DNA from: JBMDXB01 sp048594885
GTDB taxonomy: Bacteria; Acidobacteriota; Vicinamibacteria; Vicinamibacterales; 2-12-FULL-66-21
Length of the DNA: 64,000 bases
Reading direction: 5' to 3'
Assembly (NCBI GenBank): GCA_048594885.1
Contig: JBMDXB010000063.1
Span: 1 to 64,000 of the forward strand
A program made the position numbers and the translations under genes. Every line of letters begins with the position of its first letter. Position 1 is the stretch's first letter. Below the pieces are notes generated by a model. That model saw only the letters and a list, made by a program, of their open reading frames with translations, ran no database searches and was not told the origin of the DNA. Shown here one piece after another: positions 24,025 to 33,100 of this stretch.

Positions 24025-24060
24025 ACCACACGCCGCGCGGCTCATTCGCGGATGTTGGAC
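23991..24060 (+). repeat. attC recombination site 3, right end of the cassette array
   Basis: GGCTAAC to GTTGGAC, 70 bp. GCGAATGGAGCCGACGCGGCG on the left pairs with CGCCGCGCGGCTCATTCGC on the right, with bulged G and A on the left strand. No further attC is seen before the Tat-signal gene at 24132. Confidence 0.82.
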
Positions 24061-24131
24061 CGCTGAACCGATAGCAAACGAAATCAACGCGAGCACGCGG
24101 ACGCTCCGCGAGGTATCATCCGCGCAGACCC

Positions 24132-25316
24132 GTGGTCCCCGATCGACGTGCGTTTCTCCGTTCGCTCGCCGCTGCGCCCCTCGCGTTCGCGCACCGCGGC
24201 GCCGCGGCACAGGCGCCCGTCCCGCCAGGCGGGATCAGGCGCGACGATCGCACGCGCAGCTACCACGTCTACCCGCCGGGCTCAATCCAGGAGGCGCTCG
24301 AGGCCGCCGCGCGCGACCGCGCCAACCGGACGATCTACGTGCACGCGGGCACCTATCGGCCCGCGGCGAAAGCCCAGGCGCTGATCTGGTTCAACGAACG
24401 TCACGACGGCATCACGCTCGAGGCGGTCGGCGACGTCACGCTGACGGCGGCGAACGCCGACGTCGCCGACGCCCGGGCGCCGAGTCATCCCGCGATCGTC
24501 AACCACGTCGTGTATTTCGGCGACGGGATCACGCCGAAAACGGTGCTTCGCGGATTCCGCATCACCGGCGCCAGGAACTTCACCATCGGCTCGGGTCAGC
24601 AATCGCCCATCGAGGCCGACGCCATTCGCAAGACGCCGTTCTTCTTCGCCGACGGCGGCGGCATCAAGGTCTACGCGCAGTCGTATCCGACGATCGAACG
24701 CACCGAGATCGTCGACAACTACGCGAGCCCGTGCGGCGGTGGTGTCTCGGTCGAGCACCTGGAGGGAGGGCGTGAAGCGGTCGTGTTCCGTGACTGCATC
24801 TTCCGGAACAACCGGACCCAGATCACCGGTTCCGCGCTCGATCTGCTGCACGGCAGCCGCGCCCGCCTCGAGAATTGCCTGTTCGTCGGCAACGTCTCGA
24901 ACCTCGGCGTCGACTACGTGGGGATGCTGGCTGGCGGCGAATACCACGCGGAACACGGGTCCGGCGCGCTCACGGTATTCGAGGGCTCGCGCGCGTCGGT
25001 GAGCCGCTGCACGTTCACGGGCAACTGGAACGGCGTGGACGACAACGGCACCGGCAGCACCTACGTCGACTCGATCTTCTGGAAGAACACACTGGCCGGC
25101 GGGATTTCTCCGGGACGCCGCTACGAGATCGACATCACGGACGCCTCCGGCGTGCGCGGGTCGTTCATCGACGGAGACATTCCCGATCTCCGCGGGACGA
25201 TCGACCGGCGGGTCAACACCTTCAATCCGCCGGACCCGCGCTTCGATGCGCACTTCGTTCCGCGGGCGTCGCAGTACGCACAGGTCGGCTATCGGCCGCC
25301 GCTTCCGCGCTCCTAG
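24132..25316 (+). CDS. Tat-exported parallel beta-helix protein (pectate-lyase-like fold)
   Basis: 394 residues from GTG 24132. DRRAFLRSLAAAPLAFAHRG is a Tat-type signal. From about residue 50 (PPGSIQEALEAAARDRANRTIYVHAGTYRP) the sequence follows the right-handed parallel beta-helix pattern: repeated turns such as TLRGFRITGA-like, PTIERTEIVDN, AVVFRDCIFRNNRTQITG, ARLENCLFVGNVSN and ASVSRCTFTGNWNGVDDNG. Such proteins bind or cleave acidic polysaccharides; no catalytic triad could be assigned. It is the first gene right of the integron remnant. Its TAG stop shares the palindrome CTAG with the stop of the convergent gene. Confidence 0.75.
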   Translation: MVPDRRAFLRSLAAAPLAFAHRGAAAQAPVPPGGIRRDDRTRSYHVYPPGSIQEALEAAARDRANRTIYVHAGTYRPAAKAQALIWFNERHDGITLEAVGDVTLTAANADVADARAPSHPAIVNHVVYFGDGITPKTVLRGFRITGARNFTIGSGQQSPIEADAIRKTPFFFADGGGIKVYAQSYPTIERTEIVDNYASPCGGGVSVEHLEGGREAVVFRDCIFRNNRTQITGSALDLLHGSRARLENCLFVGNVSNLGVDYVGMLAGGEYHAEHGSGALTVFEGSRASVSRCTFTGNWNGVDDNGTGSTYVDSIFWKNTLAGGISPGRRYEIDITDASGVRGSFIDGDIPDLRGTIDRRVNTFNPPDPRFDAHFVPRASQYAQVGYRPPLPRS

Positions 25317-27274
25317 CCCCCGGCTCCCCGGCCCCCCGGCCCCCCGGCTGCCGGCCCCCCCGTCTCGCGAACGTCCACCACGGAATTGATCGGCGGTGCC
25401 GCGATTGTCTGCGTCCGTCCTGACGGCCAGACGATCTCGATCCGGTCTATCGCCGTCGCCGATCCCAGGCCGAAATAGAGCGGGAACAGGCTGTGCGAGA
25501 TGTGGCCGGACTGGCCGTCGAAAACCTTCGTCTGCGTCGCGCCGCCGGCGGTGACCTTGACGACCGCGCCGAGGCCGTCGCGGTTCGACGACACGCCGAT
25601 CAGCCTCACGGACACGTAGCGGACAGGCTTGCGTTCCGCGAGGTTGCTGACGAGCACCATCGGCTCGGCGTTGAACTCATTCGTAATGATGTCCAGGTCG
25701 CCGTCGCCGTCGATGTCGAACACGACCGACGAGCGTGACGCCCGCGCGCCCCAGATGGTGATCCGTCCTTTTGCGCCGGCCGCATCGCGATGCCCCTTGT
25801 CGGCGCCCGACGCGTCCAGCGTGAAAAAGGGCGTGACGATGTAGCCGCTGCGCGGCTCGAGGCCAAGCGCGAACTCGGCGTCGACGAACCGCCTGCCCGC
25901 GTCGTTCAGCTTCAGAGAGTTGATCTCGTACCGCTCGGGATAGTTCATCCCCGCCGCGATGAACACATCGTCATAGCCGTCGGCGTTGAAGTCGCCGACG
26001 CTGGGGCCCCACGGACAATACGATTCGGCCCCGATCGCATCGGACGCTTCGCGGTACTTCGAAGGGCCCTCCTTCATGAAGAACGAGTTGCCCCAGATGC
26101 TGGTCTTGCCGGTGCCACGAAACGACTCCGGCCATTTCATCTCGGACTTCATGTGATCGCGCTCCGGGCCGACCGGGTGGCTCATGTCCGAGTGCATGTC
26201 CGTCACGAAGATATCGAGGCGCCCGTCGTTGTTGAAGTCGAAGACCTTGATGCCCATCGCCCCCCACGACGTGCGCGGGAAGACCTCGCGACTCTTCCGC
26301 ACGAATCGTGTGCCGCCGACGTTCTCGTAGTACTGGTCGTCCCCCTGCATGTTGAGCATGTACACGTCGGGCCACCCGTCGTCATTGACGTCGACTACCG
26401 CGGCATCGCCGGTCCAGTGGGAATCGACAAGGCCCGTGCGCCGCGAGACGTCGACGAAGCGCCGTTTGCCCTCGTTGTGATAGAGGCGGCTCCGTTCCGC
26501 GCGCTCGGGTTTCAAGTGTCCGCCGAAGGCATCCTCGAAGGCGACGTAATACCTGTAGCCGCTGCCGGCGACGCGGTTCGTCGTGTAGCGGCCGACGTTG
26601 AGGAGCAAGAGATCCAGACGGCCGTCGCGATCGTAGTCGAAGAAGAGCGCGCCCGATGAGTGACCCGCGTACGCGAGGCCCGACGGCGCCGTGATATCGC
26701 GGAACCGGCCGTGCCCGTCGTTCTCGAACATGACGTTTCCGGCGCGCACGCTGGTCACATAGAGATCGGGATCGCCGTCGTTGTCGATGTCGGCAAACGA
26801 GGCCGACACGTTCACACGATCGGCGAGGGCGACGCCGGCGGCCGTTGTGACGTCCTCGAATCGTCCCCCGCCGGCGTTGCGCCACAACTGGTTCCCGCCG
26901 ACCTGATTGACGAAGTAGACGTCGACCAGCCCGTCGCCATCGACGTCCGCCATCGCGACGCCGTTACCGTGGTCGTAGTGCGCTGCCTTGTAGGTCTTTC
27001 CGGCATCGTCGACGATCCGATGCCGGAACGTGATGCCACTGTCCTTCTGCCGGTCGGCGAACCGGAAGTCGTGGAAGACCGCGGTGCCGCCGAGCGCCTT
27101 GATCTGCGCGTCCTTCTCCCGTTGCAGCCAGGCCGTGTCGTCCAGGTCCTCGGGCACGAGACGAATGTCGGCGCCGCGAGGAATCAACTGCGCCACGGCT
27201 CCTGCGCCGAGCGTGCCTGCGGCCACAAGTGCGCACGCGAACGCGGCGCGCTGCCTGACGACGCGCCATCTCAT
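25313..27274 (-). CDS. CRTAC1-like FG-GAP repeat protein with ASPIC/UnbV domain
   Basis: 653 residues from ATG 27274, behind AGGAGGTG. A signal peptide (AAFACALVAAGTLGAGAVA) precedes seven FG-GAP/VCBS repeats with DxDxDG calcium loops: DVDGDGLVDVYFVN, DIDNDGDPDLYVT, DYDRDGRLDLLLLN, DVNDDGWPDVYMLN, DFNNDGRLDIFVTD, DFNADGYDDVFIA and DIDGDGDLDIITN. The end (KVFDGQSGHISHSLFPLYFGLG, IDRIEIVWPSGRTQ) is the ASPIC/UnbV domain. The C-terminus is a Gly/Pro tail encoded by a G-rich tract. The protein is probably secreted or surface-exposed, with a binding role. The start overlaps the previous stop by 4 bp. Confidence 0.85.
   Translation of the reverse strand: MRWRVVRQRAAFACALVAAGTLGAGAVAQLIPRGADIRLVPEDLDDTAWLQREKDAQIKALGGTAVFHDFRFADRQKDSGITFRHRIVDDAGKTYKAAHYDHGNGVAMADVDGDGLVDVYFVNQVGGNQLWRNAGGGRFEDVTTAAGVALADRVNVSASFADIDNDGDPDLYVTSVRAGNVMFENDGHGRFRDITAPSGLAYAGHSSGALFFDYDRDGRLDLLLLNVGRYTTNRVAGSGYRYYVAFEDAFGGHLKPERAERSRLYHNEGKRRFVDVSRRTGLVDSHWTGDAAVVDVNDDGWPDVYMLNMQGDDQYYENVGGTRFVRKSREVFPRTSWGAMGIKVFDFNNDGRLDIFVTDMHSDMSHPVGPERDHMKSEMKWPESFRGTGKTSIWGNSFFMKEGPSKYREASDAIGAESYCPWGPSVGDFNADGYDDVFIAAGMNYPERYEINSLKLNDAGRRFVDAEFALGLEPRSGYIVTPFFTLDASGADKGHRDAAGAKGRITIWGARASRSSVVFDIDGDGDLDIITNEFNAEPMVLVSNLAERKPVRYVSVRLIGVSSNRDGLGAVVKVTAGGATQTKVFDGQSGHISHSLFPLYFGLGSATAIDRIEIVWPSGRTQTIAAPPINSVVDVRETGGPAAGGPGGRGAGG
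25318..25366 (-). repeat. G-rich tract (potential G-quadruplex) at the 3' end of the CRTAC1 gene
   Basis: On the minus strand there are at least five runs of four or more G separated by CC or short linkers. It encodes the Gly-rich C-terminus of the protein and lies at the convergent gene end. Confidence 0.4.
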
Positions 27275-28944
27275 CGCCCACCTCCTGTTCCGGCCTCGGG
27301 TTCTTTCACGACGACAATCTGATTTACCCGCACATCGTCGAGTACTTGACGACGGCCGCTTGGCCAGAGGATCTCGAGCCGTGCCGAGGCGGCCCCGCCC
27401 AGGCCGACGTGCAGGCGCATATCGTTGGCGCTCAGATAGCTGGCCACGTTGGTGATCTCCCGGATCTGGGTGCGGCCGCCTGCTTCGACCCGGACGGTGG
27501 TCCCGAGGCCGAACACGTTGCTCGCTGTCCCCTGTGCGCGAATCTCCAGCCACTTGCCCTTGCGCGCGCCGCGGTTCTTCAGCAGCACCACCGAACGGCC
27601 GACGCTCGTGATCGCCACGTCGAGGTAGCCGTCGTTATCGAAATCGGCCACGGCCAGTCCTCGCCCCACCCGCAAGGCCTGCAGCTCGGAACCGCTGACG
27701 GCGGATATGTCCTTGAACACGCCGCCCACGTTCTCGTACAGCAGATCCTTCTGCTCGTAAGAGAGGTGGGGCTGATACAAACGGATGTTGTCGGTGACGT
27801 GGCCGTTGGTCACATGCAGGTCGAGGTCGCCGTCATTGTCTAGGTCGTACATCTTGGTGCCAAAGCCGAGCGGCACATACCCGGAGGCAAGGCCGGCCTT
27901 CTGAGTCACGTCGTCGAACGTGCCCGCGTGGTTCCGATAGAGCGTATTCAGCTCTTCGGAAAAGTTGGTCACGAACAGCTCGGGGTAGCCGTTCCCATCC
28001 ACGTCGCCGCAGTCGACGCCCATGCCGGCCTGCGGCTTGCCGTTGACATCGAACCCGACACCGGCGGCGTACGCGATGTCTTCGAAGGTGCCGTCGCCCT
28101 TGTTGCGATACAGGAAGTTGCGAACGAGATCGTTGGCGATGTAGATGTCCGTCCACCCGTCGCGATCGACGTCGCAGAACACGGCGCCAAGCCCTTTGCC
28201 GGCGGGATTCGCGATGCCGGCAGCCCGCGAGACATCGGTAAACGTGCCGTTGCCGTCGTTCCGGAAGAGGCGGTCGGGCACGCCATCGAAGATCGTCGGA
28301 TTGCAGTACGTGCGGTACCCGGGCTTGCGGTGTCCGCACCACGGATTCTCGTCCTTGCGGATGTCCAGGTAGTTCACCACGTACAGATCGAGGTCGCCGT
28401 CTTTGTCGTAGTCGAGAAACCCGGTGCTCGTGCTCCACTCGCGCACGCCGCCGGCCGTTCCCGTTGCCGCCGTGACATCGCTGAACGTGCCGTCGCGGTT
28501 GTTGCGCAGGAGGATGTTGGGGCCGAGCGCCGTCACGTAGAGATCGAGCCAGCCGTCGTTGTCGTAATCGCCGGCGGCGACGCCCGTCTTGTATCCAGTC
28601 GACGATGACGCGGCCGTCCGCGATCGGGTCGTCACATCGGTAAAGGTGCCGTTGCCGTTGTTGCGATACAACGCGTTGGCCGTGCCCGGCGCGCCGTTGA
28701 TGAAGTAAAGATCCTGCAAGCCGTCGTTGTCGACATCGATCCACGCGACACCGGATCCGAAGGTCTCGACCATGTGCTTGTCGGGTGTGGCGCCGGACGC
28801 GTGAACGAAGCGGAGGCCCGCTTTCGCCGTGACGTCTTCGAACAGGGCGTCCTGCGCCGGCGGGAACGGCGCGGCCGGAGATGCGACGGCGCCCCCCAGC
28901 GCAATCGCCGCGACACCAGCGTAGAGGAGACGCCCGGCCCTCAC
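27271..28944 (-). CDS. second CRTAC1-like FG-GAP repeat protein with ASPIC/UnbV domain
   Basis: 557 residues with a signal peptide (LLYAGVAAIALGGAVASPAA). FEDVTAKAGLRFVHASG and HMVETFGSGVAWIDVDNDG are the typical CRTAC1 opening. Eight or so FG-GAP repeats follow (for example DYDNDGWLDLYVTA, DYDKDGDLDLYVVN, DVDRDGWTDIYIAN, DVDGNGYPELFVTN, DLDNDGDLDLHVTN, DFDNDGYLDVAITS). The ASPIC/UnbV end reads YLSANDMRLHVGLG then LEILWPSGRRQ. It is coupled by 4-bp overlaps to the TPR gene before it and the sister gene after it, so the three form one operon. The biochemical role is not established. Confidence 0.85.
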   Translation of the reverse strand: MRAGRLLYAGVAAIALGGAVASPAAPFPPAQDALFEDVTAKAGLRFVHASGATPDKHMVETFGSGVAWIDVDNDGLQDLYFINGAPGTANALYRNNGNGTFTDVTTRSRTAASSSTGYKTGVAAGDYDNDGWLDLYVTALGPNILLRNNRDGTFSDVTAATGTAGGVREWSTSTGFLDYDKDGDLDLYVVNYLDIRKDENPWCGHRKPGYRTYCNPTIFDGVPDRLFRNDGNGTFTDVSRAAGIANPAGKGLGAVFCDVDRDGWTDIYIANDLVRNFLYRNKGDGTFEDIAYAAGVGFDVNGKPQAGMGVDCGDVDGNGYPELFVTNFSEELNTLYRNHAGTFDDVTQKAGLASGYVPLGFGTKMYDLDNDGDLDLHVTNGHVTDNIRLYQPHLSYEQKDLLYENVGGVFKDISAVSGSELQALRVGRGLAVADFDNDGYLDVAITSVGRSVVLLKNRGARKGKWLEIRAQGTASNVFGLGTTVRVEAGGRTQIREITNVASYLSANDMRLHVGLGGAASARLEILWPSGRRQVLDDVRVNQIVVVKEPEAGTGGGR

Positions 28945-29969
28945 GCGCCTCCGGGCGTCTTCGCGCGCGCCTTGAGCCGCTTCTGGACTTCCGCGAGCCG
29001 CATCTTCGCTTCGGCGTGATCCGCGTCCGCCTCCAGCACCTTTCTGAACGCGTCGGCGGCGGCCTGGAGGCGGCCTTGCTGCATTCGGAGGAGGCCCTGT
29101 TCCAGGTACAGCTCGGTGTCGAGATGCCGGTACAACGCATTCACTCCCGTAGTCGCCGCCGGAGCCGCGAGGTCGAGCTCTTTCGCCGCGTCAGCGAAGC
29201 GTCCTTTCAAGCGATAGGCGCGTGCCAGCTGAATGCGCGCTTCGGCCCTCGAGGCATCGGCGCGGAGCGCCTCGCGCAGGGCCGATATCGCCGAGTCGAG
29301 GTCACCGGCGGACGCGTGCGCGACGCCCAGCGCAAGAAACGTCTCAGCCGGGTTCGCGCCGGATTGCGCCACTTGCTGCAACTCGCGAACCGCATCGGGG
29401 TACTGCTTGAGATCGAGCAGTGCGAGACCGAGGTAGTAGCGAGCCTGCGCGAACGCAGGATCGCGCTGAAGGACCTCACGATTGAGATCGACGGAGCGCT
29501 GCGCATTCCCCGCCGCGCGCTCCGCTTCGCCCAGGAGCGACAGGACCTGCGGGCTGTCGGGCATGTCCGTGCGCAGCCGTTCGAGCTCGTCGCGTGCCCG
29601 CGACGCACGGGCCATGTCCAGATAGACGCGCGCGAGCATGAGCCGCGCGACGGCGAGCGACGGCTTCAGCTCGATCGCCTGACGCAGCTCCGCGATCGAT
29701 TCACCCATCAGGTCCGGGGAGTTCTGTGCGCGGTAGGCCATGCCGAGTAGCGCATGGGCTTCCGCGGAGTCGGGCGCGGCCGCGAGGATCGCCTTGAGCT
29801 CCTTGACCGCTTCCGCCGGGCGCGGCTCGGCCGAGTAGAGGTCCGCGGCAACGCGATTCAAGCGGGCCTGCAGCTCCGGCGAGAGGGTCGTCTGGCGCGC
29901 CAGCGCGGCATTCGGCGCCGCCAGGCACACGCACAACGTGACGAGGAGGAGGCCACCGGGGGCCGGCAC
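28941..29969 (-). CDS. secreted TPR-repeat protein, first gene of the CRTAC1 operon
   Basis: About 342 residues. No ATG is suitably placed; GTG 29969 (PVPAPGG) gives a signal peptide GLLLVTLCVCLAAPNAALA, and TTG 29984/29987 is an alternative. At least eight TPR units follow, with the usual spacing of Ala/Gly/Pro: EAHALLGMAYRAQNS, AVARLMLARVYLDMARAS, QARYYLGLALLDLKQYPDAV, ETFLALGVAHASAGDLDSAI, EARIQLARAYRLKGRFADAA. The stop overlaps the ATG of the CRTAC1 gene. It probably acts as a scaffold in the cell envelope together with the two FG-GAP proteins. Confidence 0.8.
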   Translation of the reverse strand: MPAPGGLLLVTLCVCLAAPNAALARQTTLSPELQARLNRVAADLYSAEPRPAEAVKELKAILAAAPDSAEAHALLGMAYRAQNSPDLMGESIAELRQAIELKPSLAVARLMLARVYLDMARASRARDELERLRTDMPDSPQVLSLLGEAERAAGNAQRSVDLNREVLQRDPAFAQARYYLGLALLDLKQYPDAVRELQQVAQSGANPAETFLALGVAHASAGDLDSAISALREALRADASRAEARIQLARAYRLKGRFADAAKELDLAAPAATTGVNALYRHLDTELYLEQGLLRMQQGRLQAAADAFRKVLEADADHAEAKMRLAEVQKRLKARAKTPGGA

Positions 29970-30161
29970 GGGCGTAGGGTACAACAAGCGACACCCGCGT
30001 TGAAGCGGTCCCTGCCTCAAACCCGACCGGCCGTACTTAAATCCTTGCCGCCGGCGCCGGTTCAATGCTAGTGTCCGCGTCATCCCGGGTGCGATCAACT
30101 CGCGTTGCGTCATACGCAACAGGCGTCGCAATGCGCCTCGGGCTGCAGAGGGGGAAACTGC

Positions 30162-33100
30162 ATGAGAACACGGAAGTGGCTGTGCGTGTGTGTCGTTGCG
30201 GCGATGAGCCTGGGGGCCAGCGCCGCCGAGCTCTCGGCGCAGATCACGACGGGAAACGTGATCGGCACGGTGAAGGATAGTCAGGGCGGCGTGATTCCCG
30301 GCGCGACGGTCACGCTGATCGATGAAGCGAAGGGCACGAAGATCGGGCCCGTCATGACCAACGGCGACGGCGTCTATGTCTTCCCGAACGTCACGGCGGC
30401 CACCTACACGGTGGAAGTCTCGATGGACGGCTTCAAGACCACGCAGCAGAAAGGCATCCCGGTCAGCGGCGGCGACCGCGCGTCGGTCCCGCCGATCACG
30501 CTCGAGGTCGGCGGCAAGACGGAGATGGTCACCGTCACCGCCGAATCGCCGCTCGTCCAGGCGCAGAGCGGTGAGCGGTCGTTCGCGGTCACGACCCAGC
30601 AGGTCGAGAACCTCCCGGTCAATCACGACAACTTCACCAGCCTCGTGCAGTTGGTCCCCGGAGTCCGGGAGAGCACCGGCGGAAACGACGGCGGCGGTGT
30701 CCGCCTGGGCGGCGTCGGCCAGAACAACATCATGATGGACGGCATCTCGGCCATGGACACGGGCAACAACGGCCAGATGATCAACATGAACGTCGAGTCC
30801 ATCGCCGAGGTGAAGATCCTGACGCAGGGCTATCAGGCGGAGTATGGCCGCTCGAGCGGGCTGCAGATCACCGCCGTCTCGAAGAGCGGCACGAACAGAT
30901 TCCGTGGCACCGCCTACGAGCTGTTCCAGAACTCCGACTGGAACTCGATTCGCACCATCAACAGGCTGAACAACGATCCCAAGCCGAAGGCCAAGTCGAA
31001 GACCCTCGGCTATTCAATCGGCGGTCCGATTGGAAAGCCGGGCGGCGCCAACAAGCTGTTCTTCTTCTACAGCCACGAGTACCGGCCGACGAGCAACCCG
31101 ATCAACAGTGGCAACCCGATCCGGTACCGCGTGCCGACTGCGGCAGAGCGCACGGGAGATTTCTCCCAGACGGTCGACAACAACGGGGCGCTCTACAACT
31201 TCATCAGGGACTTCCAGGTGACCGGGGCGTGCAACGCGACCGACCAGACGGCGTGTTTCCGCGACGGCGGCGTGCTCGGCAAGATCCCGGCAAACCGGCT
31301 GTGGTCGACCGGGCTCGCGATCCTGAGTCGCTACCCGCTGCCCAATCGCGTTCAGACGCCGGGAAGCAACTACAACTTCGAGCTGGGTGGCACCGGCGGC
31401 GATCCGCTGCCGATTGTCGATCAGCTGCGGCAGCAGCCGGCGGTCCGCATCGACTATCAGCTCAGTTCCAAGGCGCGCCTCACTTGGACCTATGGCGGCG
31501 ACCGGCAGCGCGCCCTGACGGTCCCCGGGCTCATCCCCGGATTCACTGACGTGAAGACCCCGTACCCGTACATCACCAAGTACTCGGTGACGGCCAACTA
31601 CACGCTGAACAACACGACGTTCCTCGAAGGCACGTACGGGTTCATCCGCAACGAGCTGACCGGCGGAAACGAGAACGGCGTCCTGATGAACGACTCGGCG
31701 AACCGTCTCAACGGCCTCGCCGATTTCCCGCTGCTGTTTCCGGATGCCGGGATCGTCCCCAAGGACTCGTACGCCTACGAGGTGCTGCAGGACGTCAGGC
31801 CGCCGTTCTGGGACGGCACGCGGATGAACCTGCCGCCGACGTTCTCGTGGGGCGGCCGCATCGGCGCCGCCCCGCCGAACCAGCGCTACCCAGGCTGGCT
31901 CAACATCAACCGGACGCAGGACGTCGCGATCAGCCTGACGAAGATCGCCGGCCGCCACACGCTGAAGACGGGGTTTTACAACAACCACAGCTTCAAGGCG
32001 CAGAACGTCGGCGGGACCGGATTTCAAGGCGCTGTCAGTTTCAACAACGACACGAACAACACACTCGACACCTCCTTCGGTTACGCCAACGCCGCCGTCG
32101 GCGTGTTCAACCAGTACACGCAGTCCTCGAGGTTCGTCGAGGGCAGCATGCTGTACAACAACACCGAGGCGTACATCCAGGACAACTGGAAGGTCAACCG
32201 CCGGCTGACACTCGACGCGGGCATCCGCTTCACCCGTCAGCAGCCGCAGTATGACCAGTTCCAGCAGATGTCGAACTTCTTCCCGAATCAGTGGACCCCT
32301 GGAGCGGCTCCCGTCCTCTACGTCGCCGGCTGCAGCAACGGCGCGGTCGTCTGCTCCGGCAATACCAGGAACGCCATGAACCCGTTGACGGGGCAGATCC
32401 TGGTACTGCCGGGTGCGGCGAATAGCCAGGCGGCCATCGGCACGCCCGTCCCCGGCATCGGCAACCCGCTCAATGGCATTCGCCAGGCGGGCGACGGCAT
32501 CTCGAAGTACGGCTACACCTGGCCCAAACTCGTGGTCGGCCCCCGCTTCGGTGTGGCGTTCGACATGAGCGGCGATCAGACCTTCATCTTCCGGGGCGGC
32601 GGCGGTATCTTCTACGACCGGCCCGACGGGAATACAGTGTTCTCGATTCCGGGGAACCCGCCGATTGCGACGGCCGTCGATCTGCGGACCGGCCAGTTCC
32701 AGAACCTGAACCCGGGCCTGAGCTTCCTGCCAGTCCCGGGCATGCAGATCTTCCAGTACGACGCCAAAGTACCCGCGTCGGCGCAGTGGGAGTTCGGCGT
32801 CCAGACGACGCTGCCGTGGGCATCAGCCGTGGACGTCTCCTACGTGGGCAATCACGGCTACAACCGCCTCGGCGCGTTGCAGAACGGGTCGCCGGTCAAT
32901 CTCAACGCGATCGACATCGGCACGGCGTACCTGCCGCAGTACCAGAATCCGACGCTCGGGCCGCAGGCAGTTCCGGGCGCCGGCGCCTACACGCAGACCG
33001 CGTTGCTGCGGCCCTTCCGCGGGCTCGGGAACATCCAGCAGCAGACGACCGAGTTCCAGGACACCTTCCACTCGATCCAGACCAACTTCAACCGCCGGTT

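Larger units (their letters stand above)
21265..24060 (+). mobile_element. decayed chromosomal integron: integrase end plus attC-flanked cassettes
   Basis: An IntI-like C-terminus is followed by an ordered series of gene - attC - gene - attC. Three attC sites (22277-22373, 23056-23126, 23991-24060) have the expected end boxes and long imperfect stems with extrahelical bases; a fourth (21634-21726) is degenerate. The cargo is toxin-antitoxin and HEPN-like genes, typical of chromosomal cassette arrays, and much of it is broken. Without an intact integrase this would be classed as an attC cluster lacking IntI (CALIN). Confidence 0.8.
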
